A DNA stretch of 64,000 bases from contig NZ_CP062182.1 in the NCBI RefSeq assembly GCF_022700675.1, positions 372,001-436,000 on the forward strand, in the 5' to 3' direction. The stretch comes from Acinetobacter sp. ASP199 (GTDB lineage: Bacteria > Pseudomonadota > Gammaproteobacteria > Pseudomonadales > Moraxellaceae). Of the stretch, positions 46,299-55,759 are shown in pieces. The notes beneath the pieces are model-generated. The model saw only the letters and a list, made by a program, of their open reading frames with translations, did no database searches and had not been told where the DNA came from. The position numbers and the translations under genes were made by a program. Every line of letters starts with the position of its first letter. Position 1 is the first letter of the stretch.

Positions 46299-47297
46299 AT
46301 GTCACAGAAAGTTGTTTTACTCGATCTTGAAAATAATTTCCCGACTGCCAGTCTATTGCGTGATATCACCAAGCATTATCCAACCTTGTACCTGTTTAGC
46401 TGTGCTGGCAAGTTTGAATTTGAACTGGAAGATCTGACTGAGCTGGCGGGATGGATTGCCAGTGGGCAAGTGGTTATTCTGGACATTCCTGAAGCTGAAC
46501 ACCGCGAGTATGAATATGCGGTAATTGTCGGGCAGTTGATGGCACTGCTGGAGCCGGATACGCATGTAGAACTGATTTCAGCCATGGACAGCAGTGAAAT
46601 GCTCATGCAAATGCTGATCGCATCTGACATTCACTGTAGCCTGATTCGGGTACAGGCAGAACCGGAACAGGATAAAAAAGCTAATCCAAAATTCAAGATT
46701 CCAAGTCTTGACACTATTCAGCAAAAACCCGCTTTACAGCTGGTCAAAAAATATTGTGATGCACTGGCAAAAATGCCGGGTAAGCCAACTACCTTAGAAA
46801 GTCTGAAAAATTCAGTAGCGAATATATTGCAAGTGCTGCCAAGTAAAGCCCAGCATGTCGTCGGAATGCTGATTAACCTCAAGATTGTGAAACGCTATGA
46901 GGATCAGATAGCTTTCCGTAAAAAGGTATTAAAACAATGGTCACAACTGGATCTGTCTGCTGCACCAAGCACACCGCTTGATCTGAGCCAGGCCATTGCT
47001 GAATTGACTCCGGAAGAGCCACAAGAAGTTATTCAAGAGCAATCTACTATTCAGTCTGCACAGCAGGGGCTATTCAAGAACTTTGCCCGCATTGATCCGG
47101 TACAGATAGAAGTGGCACGCAAGCTGCGTGAACTGCAAGGTGACAAGCCTAAAGATATTTATGAACTGCGAGATTTGCTGGAACAGTTATTTCCAAAATC
47201 CGATGTGCGTTTGTTACTCAAGGAGCTGCTAGAGAAAGGCTATATTTACTGGAATGGTCACGAAATTCTCTACAGCCATGAGATGTTCCTGAATTAA
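46299..47297 (+). CDS. Unknown protein with PIN/NYN-like N-terminal domain and winged-helix-like C terminus
   Basis: Not a family I can name. The 332-aa protein begins VVLLDLENNFPTASLL, which looks like the first acidic motif (D-x-E-N) of PIN/NYN-like nucleases. It goes on with alternating strands and helices, including EYEYAVIVGQLMALL and HVELISAMDSSEMLMQML, which sit where the later acidic motifs would be; the match is partial. After a linker, residues 150-215 (KYCDALAKMPGKPTTLESLKNSVANIL, VVGMLINLKIVKRYEDQIAF) and 275-330 (DIYELRDLLEQLFPKSDVRLLLKELLEKGYI) resemble two small helical DNA/RNA-binding modules. A nucleic-acid-related role is inferred. Confidence 0.65.
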   Translation: MSQKVVLLDLENNFPTASLLRDITKHYPTLYLFSCAGKFEFELEDLTELAGWIASGQVVILDIPEAEHREYEYAVIVGQLMALLEPDTHVELISAMDSSEMLMQMLIASDIHCSLIRVQAEPEQDKKANPKFKIPSLDTIQQKPALQLVKKYCDALAKMPGKPTTLESLKNSVANILQVLPSKAQHVVGMLINLKIVKRYEDQIAFRKKVLKQWSQLDLSAAPSTPLDLSQAIAELTPEEPQEVIQEQSTIQSAQQGLFKNFARIDPVQIEVARKLRELQGDKPKDIYELRDLLEQLFPKSDVRLLLKELLEKGYIYWNGHEILYSHEMFLN

Positions 47298-47367
47298 TTT
47301 TGTCGCGCAAACTTGCGTTTTATATTGAGCTTATGCAACTCTAATAATAGAACATAAAGGTTGAGCT

Positions 47368-47817
47368 ATGGAAAATACAGGAATCTGGGTTGCTGTCGTC
47401 ATCATTGTATTTGTACTGGGATCTATTTTTGGTCTGCGTGTCAGCCCAAGAGAAAAAGCCCTAGGGATGATGCGTGAGAAAGCCCGCAAGATGGGATTGC
47501 ACCCACGTCTGGTCGTGGCTCCTGACTGGACGAAAGTGCCGATGGCCACTGAAAAGCGTGCCAGTATGGTGGCTTATTATAGTGTGCTGATTCCAGACGC
47601 ACGCATGCCGCTGATGCGTGCCCGTGTAGTAGATCAAAAGCTTGAGCTGGTACAAGGTGATGACAAATTTAAAGATTTTCCCATTGCATTAAAAGGCATT
47701 TATGCTATTGATATGCAGGCAAACTGTGTTGGACTGTATTGGGATGAAGAAGCTGATCTAAAAGCAGCCCAGCTCGATGACATCAAGGCACTATTACATT
47801 CCTTGGCTGAACTTTAA
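47368..47817 (+). CDS. Unknown membrane-anchored protein upstream of topA
   Basis: A 149-aa protein with one N-terminal transmembrane helix (WVAVVIIVFVLGSIFGL, about residues 7-23) and a compact 120-residue cytoplasmic domain starting SPREKALGMMREKARKMGLHPRLV. No catalytic motif is evident and I do not recognise the family. It lies 70 bases after the PIN-like gene and 33 bases before topA, so all three may be co-transcribed. Confidence 0.75.
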   Translation: MENTGIWVAVVIIVFVLGSIFGLRVSPREKALGMMREKARKMGLHPRLVVAPDWTKVPMATEKRASMVAYYSVLIPDARMPLMRARVVDQKLELVQGDDKFKDFPIALKGIYAIDMQANCVGLYWDEEADLKAAQLDDIKALLHSLAEL

Positions 47818-47850
47818 TTTTTTAGAATATACAGGATTAAACGGTTAATT

Positions 47851-50493
47851 ATGGCGAACGCTCCTCGGTCCACATCAAAAAGCAGCACAGCGAAGTCTCC
47901 CGACGCTGGAAGTAAGCGTGCCTTAGTGATTGTGGAGTCGCCTGCAAAAGCGAAAACAATCAACAAATACCTCGGTTCGAACTACATTGTGAAATCATCG
48001 GTTGGTCACGTGCGTGATTTGCCGACTGGCGGCTCTGCCAAAAGCACAGAGAAAAAACCAGCAACGCGAACCAAGCTGACTGAAGCAGAAAAAGCGGAAA
48101 AATCACAGCAGGCGTTGATTAACCGTATGGGGGTAGATCCAGAACACGACTGGAAAGCCAAATACGAAGTCCTACCCGGCAAAGAACATGTGGTTGCTGA
48201 ACTGAAAAAACTGGCATCGCAAGTCGATGAAGTCTATCTGGCAACGGATTTGGACCGTGAAGGGGAAGCAATTGCTTGGCACTTGAAAGAAGTGATCGGC
48301 GGTGATGATTCGCGCTACCAGCGTGTGGTCTTCAACGAAATTACCAAAAATGCCATTCAGGAAGCCTTCAAGCATCCAACCCGTCTGGATACCAATAAGG
48401 TGAATGCTCAACAGGCACGCCGTTTCCTGGATCGTGTAGTCGGCTTTATGATCTCGCCACTGCTGTGGGAAAAAATTGCCCGTGGTCTGTCTGCAGGCCG
48501 TGTGCAATCTGTTGCAGTAAAACTAGTCGTAGAACGTGAACGTGAAATCCGTGCCTTTATTCCTGAAGAATACTGGCAAGTATTCGCTGATACCAAAGCG
48601 AAAAAAGATGACATTCGCCTGGAAGCAGTCAAGCAAAATGGCAAAACCTTAAAGCTGCACAATAAAGCTGAAACTGATGCTTTGTTGAATCTGATTAAAG
48701 ATGCCGAATACAAGGTGATGAGCCGTGAGGATAAACCGACCAAGGTCAATCCAAGCGCGCCATATATCACCTCGACCTTGCAACAGGCAGCCAGCACCCG
48801 TTTAGGTTTCTCGGTAAAGAAAACCATGATGCTGGCACAGCGTCTGTATGAAGCAGGCTTCATTACTTATATGCGTACTGACTCCACCTTCTTGAGTGAT
48901 GATGCGGTCACTATGGTACGTGGTCACATCGAATCTGAATTCGGTGAAAAATACCTACCTGCCAAGCCAAACCGTTATGGCAATAAAGCCGGTGCACAAG
49001 AAGCCCACGAAGCGATTCGTCCTTCAACCGTTGGCTTAAAAGGCGATAGCCTGGTCGGTGTGGAACGTGACGCACAGCGTCTATATGATCTGATCTGGCG
49101 TCAGTTTGTTGCCTGCCAGATGACATCTGCTGAATATTTATCTTCTACCATCCTGGTTGATGCCAATGGTGTGGAGCTGAAAGCCAAAGGCCGTACTCTG
49201 GTCTTTGATGGTTTCACCAAAGTTCGTGGTGCCAACAAAGCAGATGACGATATTTTGTTGCCAGCAGTCAAAGTGGGTGAAGTGCTGAAACTTGAGAAAC
49301 TTGATCCTTCTCAACATTTCACTAAACCACCTGCACGCTTCACTGAAGCATCATTGGTAAAAGAGCTTGAAAAACGTGGCATTGGCCGTCCTTCGACCTA
49401 TGCAGCGATTATTTCGACCATTCAAGACCGTGGTTATGTGAAACTGGATAACCGCCGTCTGTTTGCTGAAAAAATGGGTGAAATCGTTACCGATCGTCTG
49501 GATGAAAGTTTCAACAACCTGATGAATTATGCCTTTACTGCAGATCTTGAGGGTCAGCTGGATAAGGTGGCGGATGGTGAACGTAACTGGAAAGAGCTAT
49601 TAGATAGTTTCTACGGTGACTTTAAGAAGCGTTTAACCAATGCGCAGGGTGAGAGCGGTATGCGCCGTAATCAGCCAGTAGAAGTCAATGCTGTGCACTG
49701 TAAAGAATGCGACCGTCCGATGCAGATCCGTACCGGAACAACAGGTGTATTCTTGGGTTGTTCAGGTTATAACCTGCCGCCTAAAGAGCGTTGTAAAGGT
49801 ACACTGAACCTGACCCCAGTTGAGTCTTTGGCTGCATTGTCTGACGATGATGCTGCTGAAACGGCTGATCTGATGTCGAAAAAACGTTGTCCGATCTGCT
49901 CAACTGCAATGGACAGCTACGTCATTGATGGTGGTCGTAAACTGCATGTCTGTGGTAACAACCCGGACTGTGCCGGTTTTGAACTGGAAGAAGGTGAGTT
50001 CAAGATTAAGGGTTATGATGGCCCAACCATCCCATGTGACAAATGTGATGGTGAAATGCAGTTGAAGACTGGCCGTTTTGGTCCGTACTTTGCCTGCACC
50101 AGCTGTGACAATACCCGTAAAGTCCTGAAAAATGGTCAGCCTGCGCCACCGCGTGTTGATCCAATCAAGATGGAACACTTACGCTCAACCAAGCATGATG
50201 ACTTCTTTGTTCTACGTGATGGTGCAGCAGGTCTGTTCCTGGCAGCGAGTAAATTCCCTAAAGTACGTGAAACCCGTGCGCCGAAGGTGGCGGAACTACG
50301 TACTGTTGCAGAGCAGCTGGATCCGAAATATCAGTTTATTTTGCAGGCGCCAGATGTAGATCCTGAAGGGAATCCAACTCTGGTGAAATTCAGCCGTAAA
50401 AACCAGTCGCAATATATTGGTTCAGAAACACCTGAAGGTAAGCAGACCAAATGGTCTCTGGTTTACCAGGACGGAAAATGGGTTGAAGCCTAA
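47851..50493 (+). CDS. topA: DNA topoisomerase I
   Basis: Type IA enzyme that relaxes negative supercoils. The 880-aa protein has the TOPRIM domain (about 25-160; [11 protein letters not shown] with the catalytic Glu, and [17 protein letters not shown]), the active-site tyrosine Y340 in [12 protein letters not shown], the [24 protein letters not shown] block near 500, and three C-terminal Cys4 zinc motifs (starting [16 protein letters not shown] and CDKCDGEM) followed by a basic tail. The length is normal for gammaproteobacteria (865 in E. coli). It ends in a strong terminator. Confidence 0.97.
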   Translation: MANAPRSTSKSSTAKSPDAGSKRALVIVESPAKAKTINKYLGSNYIVKSSVGHVRDLPTGGSAKSTEKKPATRTKLTEAEKAEKSQQALINRMGVDPEHDWKAKYEVLPGKEHVVAELKKLASQVDEVYLATDLDREGEAIAWHLKEVIGGDDSRYQRVVFNEITKNAIQEAFKHPTRLDTNKVNAQQARRFLDRVVGFMISPLLWEKIARGLSAGRVQSVAVKLVVEREREIRAFIPEEYWQVFADTKAKKDDIRLEAVKQNGKTLKLHNKAETDALLNLIKDAEYKVMSREDKPTKVNPSAPYITSTLQQAASTRLGFSVKKTMMLAQRLYEAGFITYMRTDSTFLSDDAVTMVRGHIESEFGEKYLPAKPNRYGNKAGAQEAHEAIRPSTVGLKGDSLVGVERDAQRLYDLIWRQFVACQMTSAEYLSSTILVDANGVELKAKGRTLVFDGFTKVRGANKADDDILLPAVKVGEVLKLEKLDPSQHFTKPPARFTEASLVKELEKRGIGRPSTYAAIISTIQDRGYVKLDNRRLFAEKMGEIVTDRLDESFNNLMNYAFTADLEGQLDKVADGERNWKELLDSFYGDFKKRLTNAQGESGMRRNQPVEVNAVHCKECDRPMQIRTGTTGVFLGCSGYNLPPKERCKGTLNLTPVESLAALSDDDAAETADLMSKKRCPICSTAMDSYVIDGGRKLHVCGNNPDCAGFELEEGEFKIKGYDGPTIPCDKCDGEMQLKTGRFGPYFACTSCDNTRKVLKNGQPAPPRVDPIKMEHLRSTKHDDFFVLRDGAAGLFLAASKFPKVRETRAPKVAELRTVAEQLDPKYQFILQAPDVDPEGNPTLVKFSRKNQSQYIGSETPEGKQTKWSLVYQDGKWVEA

Positions 50494-50504
50494 AAGTTAA
50501 AAAT

Positions 50505-50534
50505 AAAAAATGCCGACTGATGTCGGCATTTTTT
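50505..50534 (+). terminator. Rho-independent terminator after topA
   Basis: AATGCCGAC-TGAT-GTCGGCATT within flanking A and T runs, 12 bases past the stop. Confidence 0.94.
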
Positions 50535-50585
50535 ATGGCAGAATAAATTTTAGAAATTTGCTTAATAATAAAATTTGGGGAAGGT

Positions 50586-51389
50586 GTGGGTATTCAGACA
50601 AAAAAATTTGCGGTGCTCATTGATGCGGATAATTCATCGATTAATGCAATCTCATCAGTATTAGAAGAAGTTGCTAAATACGGTATTGCCAGTGTTAAAC
50701 GTGTTTATGGGGATTGGAGCAGTGAAACGTTAAAAAAATGGCGCGATGTTTTACTTCCACATGCGATTACTCCTGTACAGCAATTTGCCTATACCAAAGG
50801 TAAAGACGCAACAGACATGATCTTAATTATTGATGCTATGGATTTACTTTATGCAGGTGCATTAGATGGGTTCTGTATAGTATCTAGCGATAGCGATTTC
50901 ACGCCTTTAGCTTCACGTATTCGTGAAAATGGTCTTACTGTCTATGGTTTTGGTAAAAAAGCTACACCCGAAGCATTTAAGAAAGCTTGTGACAAGTTCA
51001 TTTATATTGAGAACTTACTTGTAGATAGCGAAATTAAAAATAATGAGGATAGTGAAGAAACAGACCTAATAGATAAAAAAGTTTCGGAGATTACCAAGAC
51101 AAATGGACAAAAAACTATATCTGCCCAAAAGGAAATTCAGTTACCTGAAGGGATGGATCGAGCTACGCTTAATTTAATTTATAAAGCTGTAAAAGATAAT
51201 GCGGATGAAAACGGTTGGGCGAATTTAAGTATGGTTGGGCAATATATAAGTGCGGTAAAACCTGATTTTGACTCTCGAAATTATGGTCGTGCCAAACTTT
51301 CAGGTTTAATTAAAACTTTAAATCTTTTTGAAACTAAAATTGAAATGAGCCAGATGTTTCTCAGAAAAATAAAAAAACAGAGTGCTTAA
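50586..51389 (+). CDS. NYN-domain protein with C-terminal OST-HTH/LOTUS domain
   Basis: A 267-aa putative ribonuclease with RNA-binding module. The NYN (PIN-like) domain occupies about residues 1-150: the first acids in VLIDADNSS, then KGKDATDMILIIDAMDLL, then the CIVSSDSDFTPLASRIRENG block, all three acidic motifs intact. Residues about 195-267 fit an OST-HTH/LOTUS domain (TLNLIYKAVKDNADENGWANLSMVGQYI, DSRNYGRAKLSGLIKTL). A GTG start with GGGG upstream is the only good choice. The gene is clearly more AT-rich than topA and follows its terminator. Proteins of this kind are scattered among bacteria with unknown targets. Confidence 0.87.
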   Translation: MGIQTKKFAVLIDADNSSINAISSVLEEVAKYGIASVKRVYGDWSSETLKKWRDVLLPHAITPVQQFAYTKGKDATDMILIIDAMDLLYAGALDGFCIVSSDSDFTPLASRIRENGLTVYGFGKKATPEAFKKACDKFIYIENLLVDSEIKNNEDSEETDLIDKKVSEITKTNGQKTISAQKEIQLPEGMDRATLNLIYKAVKDNADENGWANLSMVGQYISAVKPDFDSRNYGRAKLSGLIKTLNLFETKIEMSQMFLRKIKKQSA

Positions 51390-51392
51390 AGC

Positions 51393-52151
51393 ATGTGGAA
51401 AAAAATCCGAATCCTGATCTTGCTTGTGATTTTATTTGTGGTCGCAGTCAATGCCTATCGTGACCAAAACCAGGACTGGTCCAAGCCAGTTTTTGTTTTG
51501 TTGCATCCAATCAATGCGGATGGTTCAGTAGTTACCCAGCAATATATTCAACAGCTTTCGGCTCAGGATTTAAATGGAGCACAAAAATATCTGGAAATGG
51601 CTGCCCAGCAGTATCGTGGTCAGCCAACCTATTTTTATTTCAATCTTGGACGTGAACTAAAAGAATTACCACCTAAAGTCCCTGAGCAGGCATCAATCAT
51701 AGATACCATTTTCTGGAGCCTGAAATTTCGTTTCTATGCCTGGCAACAACAGCAAAGTTCAGATTCTTCAGCCAATGTGACCTTGTATTTAAATTATTAT
51801 GATCCGGCACAACATAAAGTATTAAAGCATTCAACGGCTTTACAAAAAGGACGGATTGGATCAGTGAACCTGTTTGCTTCCAAGAAACAGACTGAACAAA
51901 ACAAGATTGTCCTTGTACATGAGCTATTACATGCTTTTGGAGCCAGCGATAAATATGATCTGGCGACCGGTCAGCCGATGTATCCTGTGGGATATGCATT
52001 TCCAGATCAGCAACCTTTATTTCCTCAAGCTAAAGCAGAACTGATGGCGGGGTATATTCCGACCTCTCAGACGTCAAGCAAAATGCCAGAATCTTTAAGT
52101 CAGACTCTAATTAACGAGATCACTGCGATTGAATTGGGTTGGAAACGCTAA
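51393..52151 (+). CDS. Membrane-anchored zincin-type metalloprotease-like protein
   Basis: A 252-aa protein with an N-terminal signal anchor (IRILILLVILFVVAVNAY, about 5-22) and a periplasmic domain. The stretch VLVHELLHAFGASDKYD contains H176-E177-x2-H180-x2-G-x2-D186, an HExxH-xxG-xxD zinc site like that of metzincin/archaelysin-type proteases, with the helix turn and following YD typical of M10/M12-like folds. I do not recognise a named family. It starts three bases after the NYN gene, so they may be co-transcribed, and ends against two inverted DnaA boxes. The substrate is unknown. Confidence 0.78.
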   Translation: MWKKIRILILLVILFVVAVNAYRDQNQDWSKPVFVLLHPINADGSVVTQQYIQQLSAQDLNGAQKYLEMAAQQYRGQPTYFYFNLGRELKELPPKVPEQASIIDTIFWSLKFRFYAWQQQQSSDSSANVTLYLNYYDPAQHKVLKHSTALQKGRIGSVNLFASKKQTEQNKIVLVHELLHAFGASDKYDLATGQPMYPVGYAFPDQQPLFPQAKAELMAGYIPTSQTSSKMPESLSQTLINEITAIELGWKR

Positions 52152-52177
52152 TGTGGATAACCTTGAATTTATCCACA
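52152..52177. promoter_or_regulatory. Inverted pair of perfect DnaA boxes
   Basis: TGTGGATAA (52152-52160) and TTATCCACA (52169-52177) are exact matches to the consensus DnaA box in opposite orientations with an eight-base spacer. They start directly after the zincin stop codon and lie about 100 bases before the glycerate kinase ATG. It could bind DnaA, or could simply form a stem with arms TGTGGATAA/TTATCCACA; there is no T run for termination. Confidence 0.6.
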
Positions 52178-52273
52178 ACTTTAGTCGTGCTGGTAAATAA
52201 ATTTGATACTGGTTCATGAGCTGATCGATAGAGTGAAACTTCTGACCATAAAACAGTAATAATTGAGAAGAAT

Positions 52274-53416
52274 ATGCATACTTTTGTCCTGGCACCCGAC
52301 TCCTTTAAAGAAAGTATGTCAGCCGAGCAAGCATGTCAGGCCATGCAACGTGGTATTTTGCATGTCTTTCCTGATGCGCGCTGTATTGCTGTGCCTATGG
52401 CAGATGGTGGTGAGGGAACAGTAGATGCCTTGCTGCGCTCCTTAAATGGTCTACGTATTACCTGTAAGGTGACAGGACCTTTAATGACTCAGCAAGTTTC
52501 GACTTATTTTGCTTTAGTCGATCAAGGCGCTACAGCAGTGATTGAAATGGCCAAAGCCAATGGTATTCATCTGTTGGAAAACTCTCAACGCAATCCAATG
52601 CTCACCTCGACCTATGGCACAGGAGAGATGATCAAACAGGCATTAGATCTTGGTGTTGAAAAAATCATTATTGGACTTGGTGGTAGTGTTACCAATGATG
52701 GCGGTGCGGGTATGGCGCAGGCACTGGGTGTGCAGTTTATCAATGCATCAGGTGAATTGGTTCAAGTCTGTGGAGGTGATTTAGATCAGATAGACCGAAT
52801 TGATCTTTCTCAGTTGGATTCCCGTTTAAAAAATATCGAAATCCTGATAGCGTCTGATGTTAATAATCCGCTGTGTGGGCCGAATGGCGCTTCGGCAATC
52901 TTTGGGCCGCAGAAGGGAGCTACACCGGAAATGGTGCGGCAACTGGATCATAATCTTAGTCATTTTGCTGATCTGGTCGAAGCAAGCTTAGGTATTTCTG
53001 TGAGAGATACCGCAGGTGCTGGGGCAGCAGGTGGCTTGGGTTTTAGTCTTATGGCATTTATGGGTGCCAAATTACAATCCGGTGTGGAATTGATTATCGA
53101 GCAAAGCCGATTGACAGAAAAAATTGCGCAGGCGGATTATGTGCTGACTGGTGAAGGCAAAATTGATAGTCAGACGGCCTTAGGCAAAACGCCGTTTGGC
53201 GTTGCTCAGGTCGCAAAGCAATTTAATAAACCTGTGATTGCTTTTGCAGGTCTGGTCGGTGAGGGGATTGAGTCACTGTATCAGGCTGGATTTAGCCAGA
53301 TTGTGGGAATTAATCCACCGGGGTATTCATTAGAAGAAGCATTAAAAAATGCGGAAGTGAATCTGGAAAAAGCAGTTGTTCGAACTGTCAAAAATATTCA
53401 AGAACAGAATATTTAG
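52274..53416 (+). CDS. Glycerate kinase (GlxK/GarK family)
   Basis: Phosphorylates D-glycerate (to 2-phosphoglycerate in the GarK/GlxK family) in glyoxylate or glycerate use. The 380-aa protein begins FVLAPDSFKESMSAEQACQAM, contains PMADGGEGTVDALL, the IIGLGGSVTNDGGAGMAQALG block near 135, CGPNGASAIFGPQKGATPEM and VLTGEGKIDSQTALGKTP, all hallmarks of this family. No other glyoxylate gene is adjacent, so the pathway role is open. Confidence 0.95.
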   Translation: MHTFVLAPDSFKESMSAEQACQAMQRGILHVFPDARCIAVPMADGGEGTVDALLRSLNGLRITCKVTGPLMTQQVSTYFALVDQGATAVIEMAKANGIHLLENSQRNPMLTSTYGTGEMIKQALDLGVEKIIIGLGGSVTNDGGAGMAQALGVQFINASGELVQVCGGDLDQIDRIDLSQLDSRLKNIEILIASDVNNPLCGPNGASAIFGPQKGATPEMVRQLDHNLSHFADLVEASLGISVRDTAGAGAAGGLGFSLMAFMGAKLQSGVELIIEQSRLTEKIAQADYVLTGEGKIDSQTALGKTPFGVAQVAKQFNKPVIAFAGLVGEGIESLYQAGFSQIVGINPPGYSLEEALKNAEVNLEKAVVRTVKNIQEQNI

Positions 53417-53472
53417 GTTCATTTTTATAAACCATCATAGCCTCAACAGAGTTATAAAATATCAGGTGCAAA

Positions 53473-53577
53473 TGCGTAGGCATATCTTACTTTTCAAAGA
53501 TGAAATTAACAAAAAACTTTTGCTGGATTGATGGTATATTTTTATCCCCCAATTCAGCAGACAGCATTCATGCTGTC
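53473..53577. repeat. Structured intergenic repeat, copy 2 (three hairpins)
   Basis: Same 105-base length as 13145-13249. It begins TGCGTAGG and keeps TTACTTTTCA-AAGA-TGAAA (53487-53505; hairpin 1 partly decayed). Hairpin 2 is rebuilt from different bases (GCTGGATTG 53522-53530 with CAATTCAGC 53550-53558, one G-T pair). Hairpin 3 is GACAGCAT-TC-ATGCTGTC (53560-53577, perfect). It lies between glycerate kinase and the helicase; the rest of that 270-base gap holds nothing I can assign. Confidence 0.75.
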
Positions 53578-53687
53578 ATCCCTATAACAAATCACAAGAT
53601 AAAATATTGAAACTGTTTCCAAGTAGCAGAAAGCCTTCATAAGAGTGATCTGTTAAACTACACCTATCCATAAAAAGATGAGTGATC

Positions 53688-55676
53688 ATGAGTTTAGCCG
53701 CCCTAATTGATGAACTGAACCCCCAACAAAAGCAAGCTGCGACGACTGATGCCAAGCATAGTCTGGTCCTGGCTGGGGCAGGTTGTGGCAAAACTAAAAC
53801 CATCGTGGCACGAGCAGCTTATCTGATCGATCAGGGTGTGCCCGCCAATCAGATTCAGATTTTGACTTTTACCCGCCGTGCAGCCAGTGAAATTGTCGCA
53901 CGTGTGGAACTGGCTTTGGGTGAACAGGCCAAAGGTCTACGTGCATCAACTTTCCATACCTTCTGTATGTATTTATTGCGCCGGATTCCCAAAGCATTTG
54001 GACTGGAGCAGTTTTCGATTATTGACCGTGATGATCAGCTGATGATGTTTCGCCTGATCCGTGGTCGTGATGACAAGAAAAATCCCAATCATTTGCCCAA
54101 GCCGCAGGAACTGTGTGATCTGTATTCCTTCGCACGAAATACCCGTCAGAAACTCAGTTTGGCTTTGGAAAAACAGATGCCGGAATATCTGGCGCTGAAA
54201 GACCAGATTGCTGACATCATGAAAGAATACGAGGCACGTAAAAAGGCACGTAGTTTCCTGGATTATGACGATATCCTTGCAGTCGTTGCTAGTGCATTGG
54301 CGCAGTCTGAAGGTCTGGTCGAATATGTATCTTCAATTTGTCGACACATGCTGGTCGATGAAATGCAGGACACCAATCCACTCCAATGGGCTTTGCTAGA
54401 ACCACTCAAAGATCATATCAGTCTGTTCTGTGTTGGAGATGATGCACAGTCAATTTATGGCTTCCGTGGTGCGGACTTTGAAAATATTCACCATTTCAAA
54501 GAGCGTGTGCCTGATGCACAGATTTTTAAACTGGAAAAAAATTACCGCTCGACTCAGGAAATTCTAGACCTGTCCAACTGGCTGCTGGATCAATCCGAAA
54601 TTAAATATGACAAGCGGCTGGATGCACATCGGGGTGAAGGCATCAAGCCAAAAATGCATATCTTCCCGAACGAGTTTGATGAAGCCAAATGGATCGCCAT
54701 CGATATCAAAGAGCGTCATTACTTACAAGGCAGTAAATGGTCTGATCATATGGTGCTGGTGCGTTCCAGTTTTGCGGCACGCCATATTGAAGCAGCCTGT
54801 ATTGCTGCCAATGTGCCGTATCGTTTTATCGGTGGGATGAAGCTCTTAGAAACTGCACATGTCAAAGACTTGCTGAGTTTGTTACGCGTAGTTGCCAATC
54901 CGCTGGATGATATTGCCTGGATGCGTTTCCTGACGCTGTGGAATGGCGTGGGTGATGTCGGTGCCAGCAAACTGTCACAACAACTCCTGGCAGAGCCTGA
55001 GATGGACATCATTGCAGACAAGCTGGAAAAATTTGGCAAGATTCCATTGGAATCCATTCTGATCATGAAGCAGATGGCTGTGCTAAAAACAGAAGTTGAA
55101 GCCTGCGTCACTCTGGCCATTCAAGCCATTGAAAGCCAGCTTGCTGAAAACTATAAAAAAGACTGGAATCGCCGTCAGGGTGATTTTGAACTGGTCAAGC
55201 AGCTTGCATCCAAACATGCCCAGCTGAGTGAGTTCCTGGAAGAATATGTACTCGATCCAGTATCGATTTCTGAAATTGAAAGACAGTCAGATCCTGATGT
55301 AGTGACCTTAATCACTATCCACTCTGCCAAAGGGACAGAGCAGAAAGTGTGTTATGTGGCGAATGTGACACCGGGACAGTATCCTCATACGCGAGCACAG
55401 GGTGATTTTGATGATGTCGAAGAAGAACGTCGGGTACTCTATGTGGCACTCACCCGTGCGCAGAATGAACTGATCCTGACCAAACAAAACCTGAATCACT
55501 GGGCACGTGAAACAGTGGATGAGCAAGGCCGTAAAGTAGAGAGTTATTTTATGAATGATCTGACTCGCCATTTGTGTACGACAGAAACCCATTACAAGCC
55601 CCGTCAGCAAACCGTGAAAAGTGCCTTAATTGAGCGCCAGTCGATTAATTTAGATTTTGGCATTGATCTCGATTAA
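53688..55676 (+). CDS. UvrD/Rep-like superfamily 1A DNA helicase
   Basis: A 662-aa ATP-dependent 3-prime to 5-prime helicase by family. Motif Q is in ELNPQQKQAA; Walker A is LAGAGCGKTKTIVARAAYL (about 27-45); Ia is ILTFTRRAASEI; Walker B is MLVDEMQDTNPLQW, with Met where UvrD and Rep have Phe (DEFQD); motif III is FCVGDDAQSIYGFRGAD; IV is LEKNYRS; V is TIHSAKGTEQ; VI is RVLYVALTRAQNELIL. The protein is shorter than UvrD and Rep (about 670-720), and the C-terminal tail is brief. A GTG six bases upstream is less likely than the ATG. The precise role (repair, replication restart or plasmid functions) cannot be told. Confidence 0.9.
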   Translation: MSLAALIDELNPQQKQAATTDAKHSLVLAGAGCGKTKTIVARAAYLIDQGVPANQIQILTFTRRAASEIVARVELALGEQAKGLRASTFHTFCMYLLRRIPKAFGLEQFSIIDRDDQLMMFRLIRGRDDKKNPNHLPKPQELCDLYSFARNTRQKLSLALEKQMPEYLALKDQIADIMKEYEARKKARSFLDYDDILAVVASALAQSEGLVEYVSSICRHMLVDEMQDTNPLQWALLEPLKDHISLFCVGDDAQSIYGFRGADFENIHHFKERVPDAQIFKLEKNYRSTQEILDLSNWLLDQSEIKYDKRLDAHRGEGIKPKMHIFPNEFDEAKWIAIDIKERHYLQGSKWSDHMVLVRSSFAARHIEAACIAANVPYRFIGGMKLLETAHVKDLLSLLRVVANPLDDIAWMRFLTLWNGVGDVGASKLSQQLLAEPEMDIIADKLEKFGKIPLESILIMKQMAVLKTEVEACVTLAIQAIESQLAENYKKDWNRRQGDFELVKQLASKHAQLSEFLEEYVLDPVSISEIERQSDPDVVTLITIHSAKGTEQKVCYVANVTPGQYPHTRAQGDFDDVEEERRVLYVALTRAQNELILTKQNLNHWARETVDEQGRKVESYFMNDLTRHLCTTETHYKPRQQTVKSALIERQSINLDFGIDLD

Positions 55677-55759
55677 ACTAGACGGATGTTGTTGTATGCA
55701 AAAAGTAGAGTAGGCGAGTGCTTTTTGATGTTTTTTGCCTATCTTCTTAAGGTTATCAA

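Noticed and set aside
48408..48863. A 151-codon minus-strand frame inside topA
   Set aside because: It is a complement shadow of conserved topoisomerase sequence, including the region up to the active-site tyrosine.
52152..52177. Reading the inverted DnaA boxes as an ordinary terminator
   Set aside because: The stem is AT-containing and no T run follows, so it does not meet the usual form; kept as a DnaA-box pair with the hairpin alternative noted.
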